NCBI RefSeq assembly: GCF_000772105.1
Contig: NZ_CP009355.1
Coordinates: 1,426,001 to 1,490,000 of the forward strand
Source: Vibrio tubiashii ATCC 19109
GTDB taxonomy: Bacteria; Pseudomonadota; Gammaproteobacteria; Enterobacterales; Vibrionaceae
Reading direction: 5' to 3'
DNA: 64,000 nt
This document shows, one piece after another, positions 41,795 through 49,861 of the stretch (position 1 is its first letter; every line of letters begins with the position of its first letter). The notes beneath the pieces are model-generated. The model saw only the letters and a program-made list of their open reading frames with translations, had not been told where the DNA came from and made no database searches. The translations under genes and the position numbers were made by a program.

Positions 41795-43807
41795 ATGCTC
41801 AAAAAACACACAGTATGCAATTTGGCACTCAGTATATCGAGCGCCCTTTTGCTCTCCGCATGCGGTGGTGGTTCTGGTGACTCCGGTTCCTCAGCAACAA
41901 CAGCAAATGTCTACAGTTATTCAGGCTTAGCTCAGTGCGCAGACACTGACGCAGATGGCGTTTGTAGTCCTTTAGAACAGCAAATTTCCTATAGTGGGAA
42001 TTACGCTAGAATCGTCAATGATAATGGAGCGATCTTAACGGCTCATAAGACCTCAGAACTAGTGTCGCCATTCACTACTTTGATCTACAGTGAAGTGCTG
42101 TTTAACCCAGCGTTAAAAGGCGACCCAACCAGTGCAGCAACTTATCTTCAGACCGCTCTCGGAGACAAGTTAGGGGTTAACTTTGCCAGCGCGGGAACCA
42201 CTCATGGTCCTAAGCAACAAACAGAGACGTTGCTCAAATCCTTACGCCAAGCGCAAACTCAAGGACAGCATGATCCGATGGTGAACATCGCCCATGCTGT
42301 TGATGTTATGATTGCGAATCAAACGCTTGATTTATCAGGATTCGATCTTAGATCTCAACCAAATAGACATGTTTCGTTTGGTAGTCAGCTAATCGTTCAT
42401 GGTTCGCAAGCAGACTCTGCTTTAGTCGGAGCGAAATCCGTCGCTTTCAACCCTGCAAACAACAAAATTGTCTATGTTGACGCAACTGATAACGTTAAGC
42501 AGATCGATATCACTAACTCAAACCGTGCTGTACTCGCAACGCGTACGATTGATTCGTACTCCTCCGCCTCTTCAGATGATGACGACGATGATGATGACGA
42601 TCATAAACACGGCGGAAGTATTCTTGACCTGTTAGGCTACCAGCCAAAAGCTCATCAATTGACACAAGTTGTGCCTGCACTAAATAGTGTTCAATCTTAC
42701 AAGCTGTACCAACCTAAAACAGGTTCAGCGGGTATGCGTAGCACAGTATGTGACGCGACAGGTTCAAGTGGCATTTTCTTAACTAGTTTACGAGACAAAT
42801 CAGTCCAGTCTCGCTCCCTGACAATACAAAAAGTCGATGCTTACGCTAGTGCTTCAGGAAGTGTAATTCCTCCTGTCCCAAAACCGACACCTGTAAACCC
42901 TGACGCAAATTTATCGGCTAAACGTTGCTTCAATGATAACTTCAACTGGATTAAGCCACTCTATTCCCAAAAAGCAGTCATTGCTGAGCTTGATGATGGT
43001 TTTAGTACCCAAGATTATTTGCGTCGTCTAAATGCCGATACGCTAGCAATGGAGAGTCAGAGTTTCACCCTCAGCTCTACACAAAACCTCGTTGTCCCCT
43101 CACTGGATGAGACAGAATTGTTAGTCGTGGACGATGGAGGTAGCGCTAACGCTGTGCTGTTGAATTCGCAGACCCTAACACCAACAAACCCTAGTACAAT
43201 TGGGGTGAATAATGCTTCGGCTGCTGCGTTCGCGGTAGGGAATCAACTGGTGTTTGGCTTGAAGAGCAATAAGATTGTATGGGTTGAAAAAACCGCAGCC
43301 GCCAATCAGTTAAAATCCATTGATGTCGACGGAACAGTGCGCATGCTCAAGTCCTCACCAAATGGAAAGTTTTCAGCGGCAATTACAAGTAGCTCGTTAT
43401 ATATTTTGAACAACAATTCACGTAGTACAGTCAAAAAGATTTCAATATCAGGCAATGACGTAAAAGAACTGATAATGCTTAACAGCAAAGCTGTCGCAGT
43501 TAAAAATAATGGTTTGGATTACGTCCAGTTTGGCAATATCTCTGGACCAAAACTCAAGGTAGCCGCGCAATTAATCACTAACTCTCTCAAAGACGAATGG
43601 GCGAATACCCCAGGGATGACTTGGAATACTTCAAACTTCGGTTACATCCTTGAAAAGACAGGCGTTGATCAGCAGATAGCCAACCAATTTGATAACATTG
43701 AAGTCACTTGGTTACCTGCCGGTGTATCTCAAGCGAGCAACGTAACCGGTGCTAACATTAGCGGCTTAGATAGAGGTCGATGGATCACTTTAAGTAAAAC
43801 CATGTAG
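41795..43807 (+). CDS. Divergent lipoprotein with Asp-run, possible beta-propeller
   Basis: 670 residues. Lipobox LLSAC (Cys23). The N-terminal part (CADTDADGVCSPLEQ... then LVSPFTTLIYSEV) shares its plan with the 1627-residue lipoprotein across the intergenic region: a short Cys/Asp module followed by an (L/V)VSPxT segment. From ~205 the sequence looks like a beta-propeller (SVAFNPANNKIVYVDATDNVKQIDI; SLDETELLVVDDGG; SSPNGKFSAAITSSSLYIL). At ~261-269 nine Asp are followed by HKHGG, a probable metal-binding surface loop. Surface or periplasm-facing outer-membrane lipoprotein of unknown function. Confidence 0.78.
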   Translation: MLKKHTVCNLALSISSALLLSACGGGSGDSGSSATTANVYSYSGLAQCADTDADGVCSPLEQQISYSGNYARIVNDNGAILTAHKTSELVSPFTTLIYSEVLFNPALKGDPTSAATYLQTALGDKLGVNFASAGTTHGPKQQTETLLKSLRQAQTQGQHDPMVNIAHAVDVMIANQTLDLSGFDLRSQPNRHVSFGSQLIVHGSQADSALVGAKSVAFNPANNKIVYVDATDNVKQIDITNSNRAVLATRTIDSYSSASSDDDDDDDDDHKHGGSILDLLGYQPKAHQLTQVVPALNSVQSYKLYQPKTGSAGMRSTVCDATGSSGIFLTSLRDKSVQSRSLTIQKVDAYASASGSVIPPVPKPTPVNPDANLSAKRCFNDNFNWIKPLYSQKAVIAELDDGFSTQDYLRRLNADTLAMESQSFTLSSTQNLVVPSLDETELLVVDDGGSANAVLLNSQTLTPTNPSTIGVNNASAAAFAVGNQLVFGLKSNKIVWVEKTAAANQLKSIDVDGTVRMLKSSPNGKFSAAITSSSLYILNNNSRSTVKKISISGNDVKELIMLNSKAVAVKNNGLDYVQFGNISGPKLKVAAQLITNSLKDEWANTPGMTWNTSNFGYILEKTGVDQQIANQFDNIEVTWLPAGVSQASNVTGANISGLDRGRWITLSKTM

Positions 43808-43812
43808 TTGTA

Positions 43813-43872
43813 GAAAAAAGCAGCACCAGAAAACCGTTCGTGGGGGTCAGGAGCATGTTGTCAGGTGCTGCT
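43813..43872 (-). terminator. Long-loop terminator of the candidate SgrS-like RNA
   Basis: On the minus strand a 9-bp stem AGCAGCACC/GGTGCTGCT (43864-43872 with 43819-43827) with a 36-nt loop is followed by six T. The loop contains GCTCCTGA (43847-43854 on the complement), an anti-Shine-Dalgarno sequence. On the plus strand the run after the stem is poor (TTAGTTTT), so the minus strand is the terminating one. Confidence 0.72.
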
Positions 43873-43877
43873 TAGTT

Positions 43878-43997
43878 TTACCAATTCATTAGTTGCAAAA
43901 GGCTGACTAGTGCCAGTCGCTCAATGAAAGAAGCTCCCTCATCAAGCTTAGAGCGGTAGTAACCACTGAGTTGCGATTCCAGTTTGTCTCTTTTCAT
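43878..43997 (-). CDS. Small protein (39 aa) divergent from sgrR, SgrT-like by position
   Basis: AGGAGG at 44003-44008 (minus strand) lies 5 nt before the ATG at 43997; another ATG directly precedes it at 44000. The product is MKRDKLESQLSGYYRSK followed by LDEGASFIERLALVSLLQLMNW: a basic, polar N-terminal half and an amphipathic-to-hydrophobic C-terminal helix that could sit on the membrane. It ends 6 nt before a terminator stem. A strong ribosome-binding site and own promoter support a real gene. I do not claim homology to SgrT, only equivalent position and size. Confidence 0.62.
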   Translation of the reverse strand: MKRDKLESQLSGYYRSKLDEGASFIERLALVSLLQLMNW

Positions 43998-44028
43998 CAT
44001 TTCCTCCTCTGTTGCCACCTATTTTGCG

Positions 44029-44056
44029 ACTTTATGAGGAACGGAAAAACTGTCAA
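44029..44056 (-). promoter_or_regulatory. Promoter of the small divergent unit
   Basis: Consensus TTGACA at 44051-44056 and TAAAGT at 44029-44034, 16-bp spacer, both read on the minus strand. About 125 bp lie between it and the sgrR start, leaving room for an SgrR operator. Confidence 0.55.
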
Positions 44057-44179
44057 TCTAGGTTAATTTCATTCCCTATAAAGACATCAATCTGTCGATA
44101 AATGGCAAAAAAGAGTAGCAAACTGACAAAACTAGGAACAAAATCAATAAACAGATTTCTGGTTTGATGAGTATTTTTT

Positions 44180-45931
44180 GTGTCTGACTTAAATTTATTG
44201 CGTTATTACAGCCGTTTGGTCCCACTTGGTGTTGGCGTCGAGCATAAAACAACATTGCCAATCGTTGCCGATTCGCTATTTACCACCTCCCGTCACGCAC
44301 GCAACTTGCTTAATCAAATGCTTGATTTGTCTTGGTTATCTTGGATTCCAAAAGCTGGGCGCAATCAACGTTCTACGTTGATCCTTCACCTTCATCTAGA
44401 CGAACTTAAAGCACAGCTGGCTTCAAAACGAATCCTCGAAGGTAAATATGAAAAGGCGCTGTCGATACTGGATGACGACGAAGTTGCGTTTGGACGATTG
44501 CTACAAAGCACCTCTGGCGCAACAATACGTGAAGGTCTGCTGCATATTCAGCTCACCTACAAACGCCCTTTCGAACGCTTGGTGCCACATCAACTTCAGC
44601 GTTCCAGCGAGCGCTATCTGCTAAGGCAAATCTATTGCTGTATAGTATCGAGTGCTGCCAATGGAAACCTAGAGCCACAGCTTGCTCATCACTGGCACTA
44701 TGATGAATCTAATCTTGAGTGGAGCTTTTACCTACGCCCAGGATTAACCTTTCACGATGGTGAAGCGATCAGTGGTGAATCCATAGTGAATCTGTTTAAA
44801 AAGCTAGCAACCTTGGCTGATTATCAGAGTGAGTTACATCATCTGATTGACGTCTTTACACCCTCACCAAACAAAATTGTTTTTAAGCTATCTAAACCTG
44901 ACCTCGGCTTTGGTGGCTTGATTTCTGGCGTTAAGTATTCCATTCAGCCCATCTCGCAAATCAGTGAAGCACCGATCAAACAAGTCGTTGGCTGTGGGCC
45001 ATTTGAAGTGACCGAACACTCAGAGAATAAACTCTGTTTGCAAGCCTTTGAACGCTACTACGCTTGCCGCGCGTTAACTGACCAAGTGACGATTTGGCAT
45101 CTTGACGAATCTGAACTGCAAAACAAGCAAATTCAGACCAATCAGCCAGGAGCTCAGTCAAGTTCAGACTGCAATTACTACGTTTCTCACGCCGTAAGTA
45201 AGCACTTAGACCGCAATGTTCAACAGAGTCGCACTGAAGATGGCTGTATGTTTGTGCTCTTTAACCAATGCGGGGAGACTGTATTAGATGACAATCAACG
45301 TCGTTTTCTTTCTACTTATTTAACACCGCGCAAGGTGTTCGATTACCTAGAACAACATAACCTACTTTTCGGCTGTGAAGTTGCACAAAACCTACTGCCG
45401 ATGTGGCACAAGATCACCCGACCCGAGATGCCCGAAGCTGCCCTGCCTAAACGGCTGACTATCGCTATCTATGATTACAGCTCATTGCGAAACTGCGCTT
45501 TAGCGGTGAAATACCTGCTGGAGCAATATGGTGTGGAAGTCGTGATTAACAGCTATAGCTATCGCCAGCTGACGACTCTGGCTGAATCTGGTCAGCTTCA
45601 AGAGTCTGTCATCATCACCAATATCAATCTTGATGACAATCGACACGCCTCCGCATTTAACAGCCTTTACCATAATCCGATTATCCAACGCTGTATTGGA
45701 GAACAATCGAAGACATGGCTACTAGATAGGCTAAATCACCTGCGTTCAGAGACGGAGCTACCGGATTACCTCGATGCTCTCGAACCTATTGCTTCCGCGT
45801 TAATCAACCAGTTTTGGCTCTCTCCCCTGTTCCACCACAGACAGACATTGCGCTTTCAAGGGGTGCTTAAAGATGTCGCACTCACCAACTGGGGGTGGCC
45901 TGATATCAAGAATGTCTGGTCTGCCGATTAG
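44180..45931 (+). CDS. sgrR: SgrR-family transcriptional regulator
   Basis: 583 residues. N-terminal winged helix-turn-helix (~1-75: TLPIVADSLFTTSRHARNLLNQMLDLSWLSWIPKAGRNQRS), a central linker, and a C-terminal solute-binding protein family 5 domain (~120-560) with SSERYLLRQIYCCIV, LEPQLAHHWHYDESNLEWSFYLRPGLTFHDGE. This is the architecture of E. coli SgrR, which senses sugar-phosphate stress and activates the sRNA gene sgrS. The start is the GTG at 44180; no better ATG exists in frame. A short transcription unit is divergent from it. Confidence 0.87.
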   Translation: MSDLNLLRYYSRLVPLGVGVEHKTTLPIVADSLFTTSRHARNLLNQMLDLSWLSWIPKAGRNQRSTLILHLHLDELKAQLASKRILEGKYEKALSILDDDEVAFGRLLQSTSGATIREGLLHIQLTYKRPFERLVPHQLQRSSERYLLRQIYCCIVSSAANGNLEPQLAHHWHYDESNLEWSFYLRPGLTFHDGEAISGESIVNLFKKLATLADYQSELHHLIDVFTPSPNKIVFKLSKPDLGFGGLISGVKYSIQPISQISEAPIKQVVGCGPFEVTEHSENKLCLQAFERYYACRALTDQVTIWHLDESELQNKQIQTNQPGAQSSSDCNYYVSHAVSKHLDRNVQQSRTEDGCMFVLFNQCGETVLDDNQRRFLSTYLTPRKVFDYLEQHNLLFGCEVAQNLLPMWHKITRPEMPEAALPKRLTIAIYDYSSLRNCALAVKYLLEQYGVEVVINSYSYRQLTTLAESGQLQESVIITNINLDDNRHASAFNSLYHNPIIQRCIGEQSKTWLLDRLNHLRSETELPDYLDALEPIASALINQFWLSPLFHHRQTLRFQGVLKDVALTNWGWPDIKNVWSAD

Positions 45932-46035
45932 CGTCATTTTTATCGCACAGCGTTAATACTTTGAGCTCAAAATATAACACCCTCCCTTAGCTCCTTCTAG
46001 CTATAAATTTCCGTGACAACTGTGCGGTTTTTTAC

Positions 46036-46058
46036 TGACAAATGTTTTATTTTTGTCA
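46036..46058. promoter_or_regulatory. Inverted repeat upstream of the betaine ABC operon
   Basis: TGACAAA and TTTGTCA (7-9-7 arrangement, perfect arms) ~100 bp upstream of the SBP gene. Likely an operator; the regulator is unknown (CosR/BetI-type control of osmolyte uptake would be plausible in Vibrio). Confidence 0.4.
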
Positions 46059-46158
46059 CAAAAAACATCAACACTGGTTCACAGAGTCAACATATTAATT
46101 TGAACTCTAAATATCATTTCGCTATTTTTATAACGTATTCATTAAAAAGGAAATTACA

Positions 46159-47148
46159 ATGAAACTAAAAACGGCTGCATTACTAACCCTAAGCGCAACC
46201 GCTTTCCATGCCCAAGCTGAAGAGTGTGGCAAGGTAACAATCGCTGATATGAACTGGAATTCCGCCACAGTGATTGCCAACGTAGATAAGTTTATTCTTG
46301 AGCACGGCTACGGCTGTGACGCTGAATTAATCCCGGGCGATACTATGCCAACGGGTACATCAATGATTGAAAAAGGCCAGCCAGACGTAGCACCTGAACT
46401 TTGGAGTAATAGCCTGAAAGATGCCTTGGATAAGGGCGTTGCAGAAAAACGTCTTCGTTACGCAGGTAAATCGCTTGTCGATGGTGGCGAAGAAGGGTTT
46501 TGGGTTCCTGCCTATCTCGTTAAGCAATATCCTGAAATAGCAACAATTGAAGGTGTTAAGAAGCACGCGAAGTTGTTTGAGCATCCTGAAGATCCTGATC
46601 ACTCAGCCTTCTACAGCTGTCCAGCAGGTTGGAACTGCCAAATCAGTGCAGGTAACCTATTTAAAGCTCTAGGTTTAGAAGGCTCTGGCTTTACCATTGT
46701 TGACCCAGGCTCAAGTGCTGGTCTATCAGGTGCAATAGCAAAAGCGTATGAGCGTGAAGAAGCTTGGTTCGGTTACTACTGGGCTCCAACTGCTGTTCTT
46801 GGTAAATATGAAATGGTCAAAGTCGACTTCGGCAGTGGCGTAAACGAAAAAGAGTTCGTCGGCTGTACTACACAGGCTGAATGTGAAGCACCTAAACCAA
46901 CCATGTACCCACCTTCACCTGTGCACACAATTACCACTGAAGAGTTTGCTAGCCGCGCACCACAAGCTTATGACTATTTCACTAAGCGTGGGTTTAGCAA
47001 CGCAGACATGAACCAACTTCTTGCTTGGATGGAAGATAACCAAGCAGATGGTGAAGAGGCGATGTTCCACTTCCTAGAAGAGTACCCACAAATTTGGCAA
47101 GCATGGGTACCTCAAGATGTGGCAAACAAAGTGAAACAAGCACTTTAA
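46159..47148 (+). CDS. Glycine betaine/choline-type ABC substrate-binding protein (ProX/ChoX-like)
   Basis: 329 residues; signal peptide ends AQA (~20). OpuAC-type fold with IADMNWNSATVIANVDKFILE at the mature N-terminus, several Trp that could form the aromatic box for a quaternary ammonium (DMNW, ELWSN, WFGYYW), and a Cys-containing insertion (YSCPAGWNC, GCTTQAEC) likely giving disulfides. Preceded by AAAAAGGAAA. First gene of an operon in SBP-permease-ATPase order, the reverse of E. coli proVWX. Confidence 0.88.
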   Translation: MKLKTAALLTLSATAFHAQAEECGKVTIADMNWNSATVIANVDKFILEHGYGCDAELIPGDTMPTGTSMIEKGQPDVAPELWSNSLKDALDKGVAEKRLRYAGKSLVDGGEEGFWVPAYLVKQYPEIATIEGVKKHAKLFEHPEDPDHSAFYSCPAGWNCQISAGNLFKALGLEGSGFTIVDPGSSAGLSGAIAKAYEREEAWFGYYWAPTAVLGKYEMVKVDFGSGVNEKEFVGCTTQAECEAPKPTMYPPSPVHTITTEEFASRAPQAYDYFTKRGFSNADMNQLLAWMEDNQADGEEAMFHFLEEYPQIWQAWVPQDVANKVKQAL

Positions 47149-47241
47149 GCCGATAAGAAACCTATAGCGCCGTTAGGCACTATGCTTTAGATGTACTCCT
47201 TCGCTACAAGGGTAGCGAAGGAGAATAAAAGGAACTTATTG

Positions 47242-48141
47242 ATGTCTAATGACAGCTGGTTCAACAGCTTTCCCGAAATGGAACGCTCTGATCTAAGAGC
47301 AATCCGCAAAACTCTCGATGGTGCATATCGAGATTTCTCACGAGAATATGGCGACCTTATTGAATCCTTCTTCGATCCTCTACTCTCCTTTCTAATCTGG
47401 TTTGAAAAGTTATTAATTTCAACGCCCTGGATGATTGTCTTGGCGGTATGTACCGGCCTTGTCTACGCAGCTAGCCGCTCTTGGAAATTGGCTGTTGGTT
47501 GTTTTGTTTCTTTGATTCTTATTGGCTACTTTGGCATGTGGGAAGACACAATGCGCACTTTGAGCATTATCACCGTCTGTACCATGCTCTCGATAGTGTT
47601 GGGTATTCCGATTGGTATTGCCATGGCGCGATCGAATCGTGTTCAATCGGTCGTTACGCCAATGCTCGATGTGATGCAAACCATGCCAGCCTTCGTTTAC
47701 TTAATTCCGGTCGTGATGCTGCTTGGTATTGGTAAAATCCCAGGACTTATCGCGGTTGTCATTTACGCCATTCCACCTGTCATTCGCCTAACCAATCTAG
47801 GCATACGTTTGGTTGATAAAGAAGTACTCGAAGCTTCAACTGCATTTGGCGCTAGTGCCAAACAACGACTGTTTGGAGTGCAACTCCCGCTTGCCATGCC
47901 CACCATTATGGCTGGAATAAACCAAACCATTATGATGGCGCTTTCTATGGTAGTTATCGCATCAATGATTGGTGTTAAAGGACTCGGTCAGCCTGTACTC
48001 AAATCGATCACTAACCAGTACTTCACGCTTGGTTTACTCAACGGCTTCGCAATCGTCGCACTGGCGATACTATTTGATAGAGCCTCTCAAGCTTACGCGA
48101 AACGCACACAGGCTCATTTAGGAGATCTAAAACATGACTAA
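47242..48141 (+). CDS. Betaine-type ABC permease (ProW-like)
   Basis: 299 residues from the ATG at 47242 (AAGGAAC upstream); a frame open to 47191 is not favoured. Acidic N-terminal tail, then ~7 membrane segments, with the permease EAA-type loop (EVLEASTAFGASAKQRLFGVQLPLAMPTIMAGINQ, ~205-240). It moves the osmolyte across the inner membrane. It overlaps the ATPase gene by 8 bp. Confidence 0.92.
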   Translation: MSNDSWFNSFPEMERSDLRAIRKTLDGAYRDFSREYGDLIESFFDPLLSFLIWFEKLLISTPWMIVLAVCTGLVYAASRSWKLAVGCFVSLILIGYFGMWEDTMRTLSIITVCTMLSIVLGIPIGIAMARSNRVQSVVTPMLDVMQTMPAFVYLIPVVMLLGIGKIPGLIAVVIYAIPPVIRLTNLGIRLVDKEVLEASTAFGASAKQRLFGVQLPLAMPTIMAGINQTIMMALSMVVIASMIGVKGLGQPVLKSITNQYFTLGLLNGFAIVALAILFDRASQAYAKRTQAHLGDLKHD

Positions 48142-49363
48142 ACCACTTATTGAGATCAGTGGCTTATACAAGGTTTTTGGTCAAAAGCCTAAGTCAGTGA
48201 TGGAGCGCGTCAAACAGGGTGACAGCAAGGATAAAGTCTTAGCTGAAACCGGTCATACCGTTGGTCTGAAGGAGATCAACCTGCAGATCAATCAAGGTGA
48301 GATTTTTGTCATCATGGGTCTATCTGGGTCAGGTAAATCAACCTTGATTCGCCACTTCAACCGACTAATCGATCCCACTGAAGGTCAGATTCTGGTTGAA
48401 GGTACAGATGTCATGAAGCTAAGCCAAAAAGAACTTGAAGAGTTCCGCCGTCACAAAATGTCGATGGTCTTTCAACGCTTTGGTTTATTGCCCCATAGAA
48501 CCGTAGTCGACAACGTGGCTTACGGGTTAGAAATTCAGGGAATAGAAAAACCTCAACGGCTACAAAAAGCCAACCAATGGCTCGATACGGTAGGTTTGAA
48601 AGGTTACGAAAACCAATATCCTTCACAACTTTCCGGCGGTCAACAACAGCGTGTCGGTTTAGCACGCGCTCTCTGTACCGATGCGGAAATTCTGTTAATG
48701 GATGAAGCTTTTTCTGCCCTCGACCCGCTGATCCGCAGCGAGATGCAAGATCAGTTAATCGAACTGCAAGAGAAGCTACACAAAACCATTATCTTCATTA
48801 CCCACGACTTAGATGAAGCACTTCGTCTTGGTGACCGTATCGCCATTCTTAAAGATGGCGAACTTGTCCAGCAGGGCACACCCGATGAGATTTTGCTTCA
48901 CCCTGCTGATGACTATGTTGAAGCCTTCGTTAAAGATGTGAACCGAGCACGAGCCCTAACGGTTGAAACCGTCATGAACCCGCCTGCGTACCGAATTACA
49001 GCAAACACGATTCAAGAAGCGATTGCTCAAATGAAGGGCTTTAAGCAGGACTATGCTTACCACGTTACCGAAGAAGGCTATCAAGGCGTATTAACCAAAG
49101 AAGGCTTGCTTGATGCGGCTAAAGACACAACAACAGCCGAAGAGATTAAACAGGAGTTCTATGAAGAAGTTCCTGCTGTTTCTCCAGATGCCGCGATTGA
49201 GGAAGTATTAGTCGACACCATGTCTTGTGATTACTCACTACCCGTTGTCGATGAAGACGGTAACTTACAAGGTGAGTTAGAGCGAAGCGCTGTGGCTGAA
49301 ATATTCTCCGACAGTTCAGAGGAGGAAACGTCACCAGCCCCAAAGCTGGATAAGGCCTCTTAG
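48134..49363 (+). CDS. Betaine-type ABC ATPase with CBS domains (ProV-like)
   Basis: 409 residues, like E. coli ProV. Walker A GLSGSGKST (~61-69), Q-loop region MVFQRFGLLPHRTV, signature [15 protein letters not shown] (~171-185), Walker B EILLMDEAFSALDP, and H-loop ITHDLDEAL. Two C-terminal CBS motifs (~280-395), probably sensing ionic strength. It powers the permease in the same operon. A long leader insert before Walker A (KQGDSKDKVLAETGHTVGLK) is normal for ProV. Confidence 0.93.
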   Translation: MTKPLIEISGLYKVFGQKPKSVMERVKQGDSKDKVLAETGHTVGLKEINLQINQGEIFVIMGLSGSGKSTLIRHFNRLIDPTEGQILVEGTDVMKLSQKELEEFRRHKMSMVFQRFGLLPHRTVVDNVAYGLEIQGIEKPQRLQKANQWLDTVGLKGYENQYPSQLSGGQQQRVGLARALCTDAEILLMDEAFSALDPLIRSEMQDQLIELQEKLHKTIIFITHDLDEALRLGDRIAILKDGELVQQGTPDEILLHPADDYVEAFVKDVNRARALTVETVMNPPAYRITANTIQEAIAQMKGFKQDYAYHVTEEGYQGVLTKEGLLDAAKDTTTAEEIKQEFYEEVPAVSPDAAIEEVLVDTMSCDYSLPVVDEDGNLQGELERSAVAEIFSDSSEEETSPAPKLDKAS

Positions 49364-49382
49364 CTTCGGACAATACAAAAAC

Positions 49383-49418
49383 GCCACTTGCAGTCAATGT
49401 AAGTGGCTTTTTTATTTT
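49383..49418 (+). terminator. Terminator of the betaine ABC operon
   Basis: Stem GCCACTT/AAGTGGC (49383-49389 with 49401-49407) with an 11-nt loop, then a T-rich run. Also serves the convergent 107-aa gene. Confidence 0.85.
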
Positions 49419-49429
49419 AACTTCTGAGT

Positions 49430-49753
49430 CTACGGCTCGTAATTCGGGTTCATCAAAGAGTAGCGGTATTCTTGGTCAGCCCTACCTTCAGCAAGCATTT
49501 GCAGCAGAACCAGTCCGGTAGTACTGACACCACATTTGATATCACAAGGCTCGTTGTAATCAAGTTCAACTGGCAATGAAGAGTGACTAGCAACCAAAGG
49601 GATATTACTTTCTTCAGGAACCACTAACATATCCGTCTCTTCGGCAGCTGGTAGCGAAAACAGAAACAATTCCTTTTGTGCATCAGCGGCAAACGCCACC
49701 TTTATTGCAGACAGTAGTACAACACCTAGCAGCGCAAATGTATTCAGTTTCAT
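49430..49753 (-). CDS. Small exported protein of unknown function
   Basis: 107 residues. Sec signal peptide MKLNTFALLGVVLLSAIKVAFA (cleavage near 22-23). The mature ~85 residues are acidic, with a Cys pair in NEPCDIKCGVSTTG and a helical stretch LVLLQMLAEGRADQEYRYSL. The two cysteines may form a disulfide. No family recognised. Single gene between convergent terminator and the aroG terminator. Confidence 0.72.
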   Translation of the reverse strand: MKLNTFALLGVVLLSAIKVAFAADAQKELFLFSLPAAEETDMLVVPEESNIPLVASHSSLPVELDYNEPCDIKCGVSTTGLVLLQMLAEGRADQEYRYSLMNPNYEP

Positions 49754-49812
49754 AATTCAGCCAAGTTTATAAATTCAACTGTATTATAGCTTTCGACTAT
49801 CTATCAGCAACT

Positions 49813-49836
49813 AAAAAAGCTCCCGAAGGAGCTTTT
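49813..49836 (-). terminator. Terminator of aroG
   Basis: 9-bp stem AAAAGCTCC/GGAGCTTTT around CGAA (49815-49823 with 49828-49836); six T follow on the minus strand. Confidence 0.88.
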
Positions 49837-49861
49837 GGTAATGCTTAAGGAACCGAGCATG

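Larger units (their letters stand above)
43813..44022 (-). ncRNA. Candidate SgrS-like dual-function RNA divergent from sgrR
   Basis: The unit has a promoter TTGACA (44051-44056) - 16 bp - TAAAGT (44029-44034) on the minus strand, expected start near 44022, and a Rho-independent terminator at 43813-43872, giving ~210 nt; E. coli SgrS is ~227 nt. It is divergent from an SgrR homologue, has a 39-40 codon ORF in its 5' part (SgrT is 43 codons), and exposes an anti-Shine-Dalgarno in the terminator loop. Order and size match sgrR/sgrS/sgrT; there is no evident primary sequence identity. Confidence 0.5.

Noticed and set aside
44076..44261. 61-codon minus-strand frame over the sgrR start
   Set aside because: Overlaps the sgrR coding start and the divergent promoter; no ribosome-binding site.
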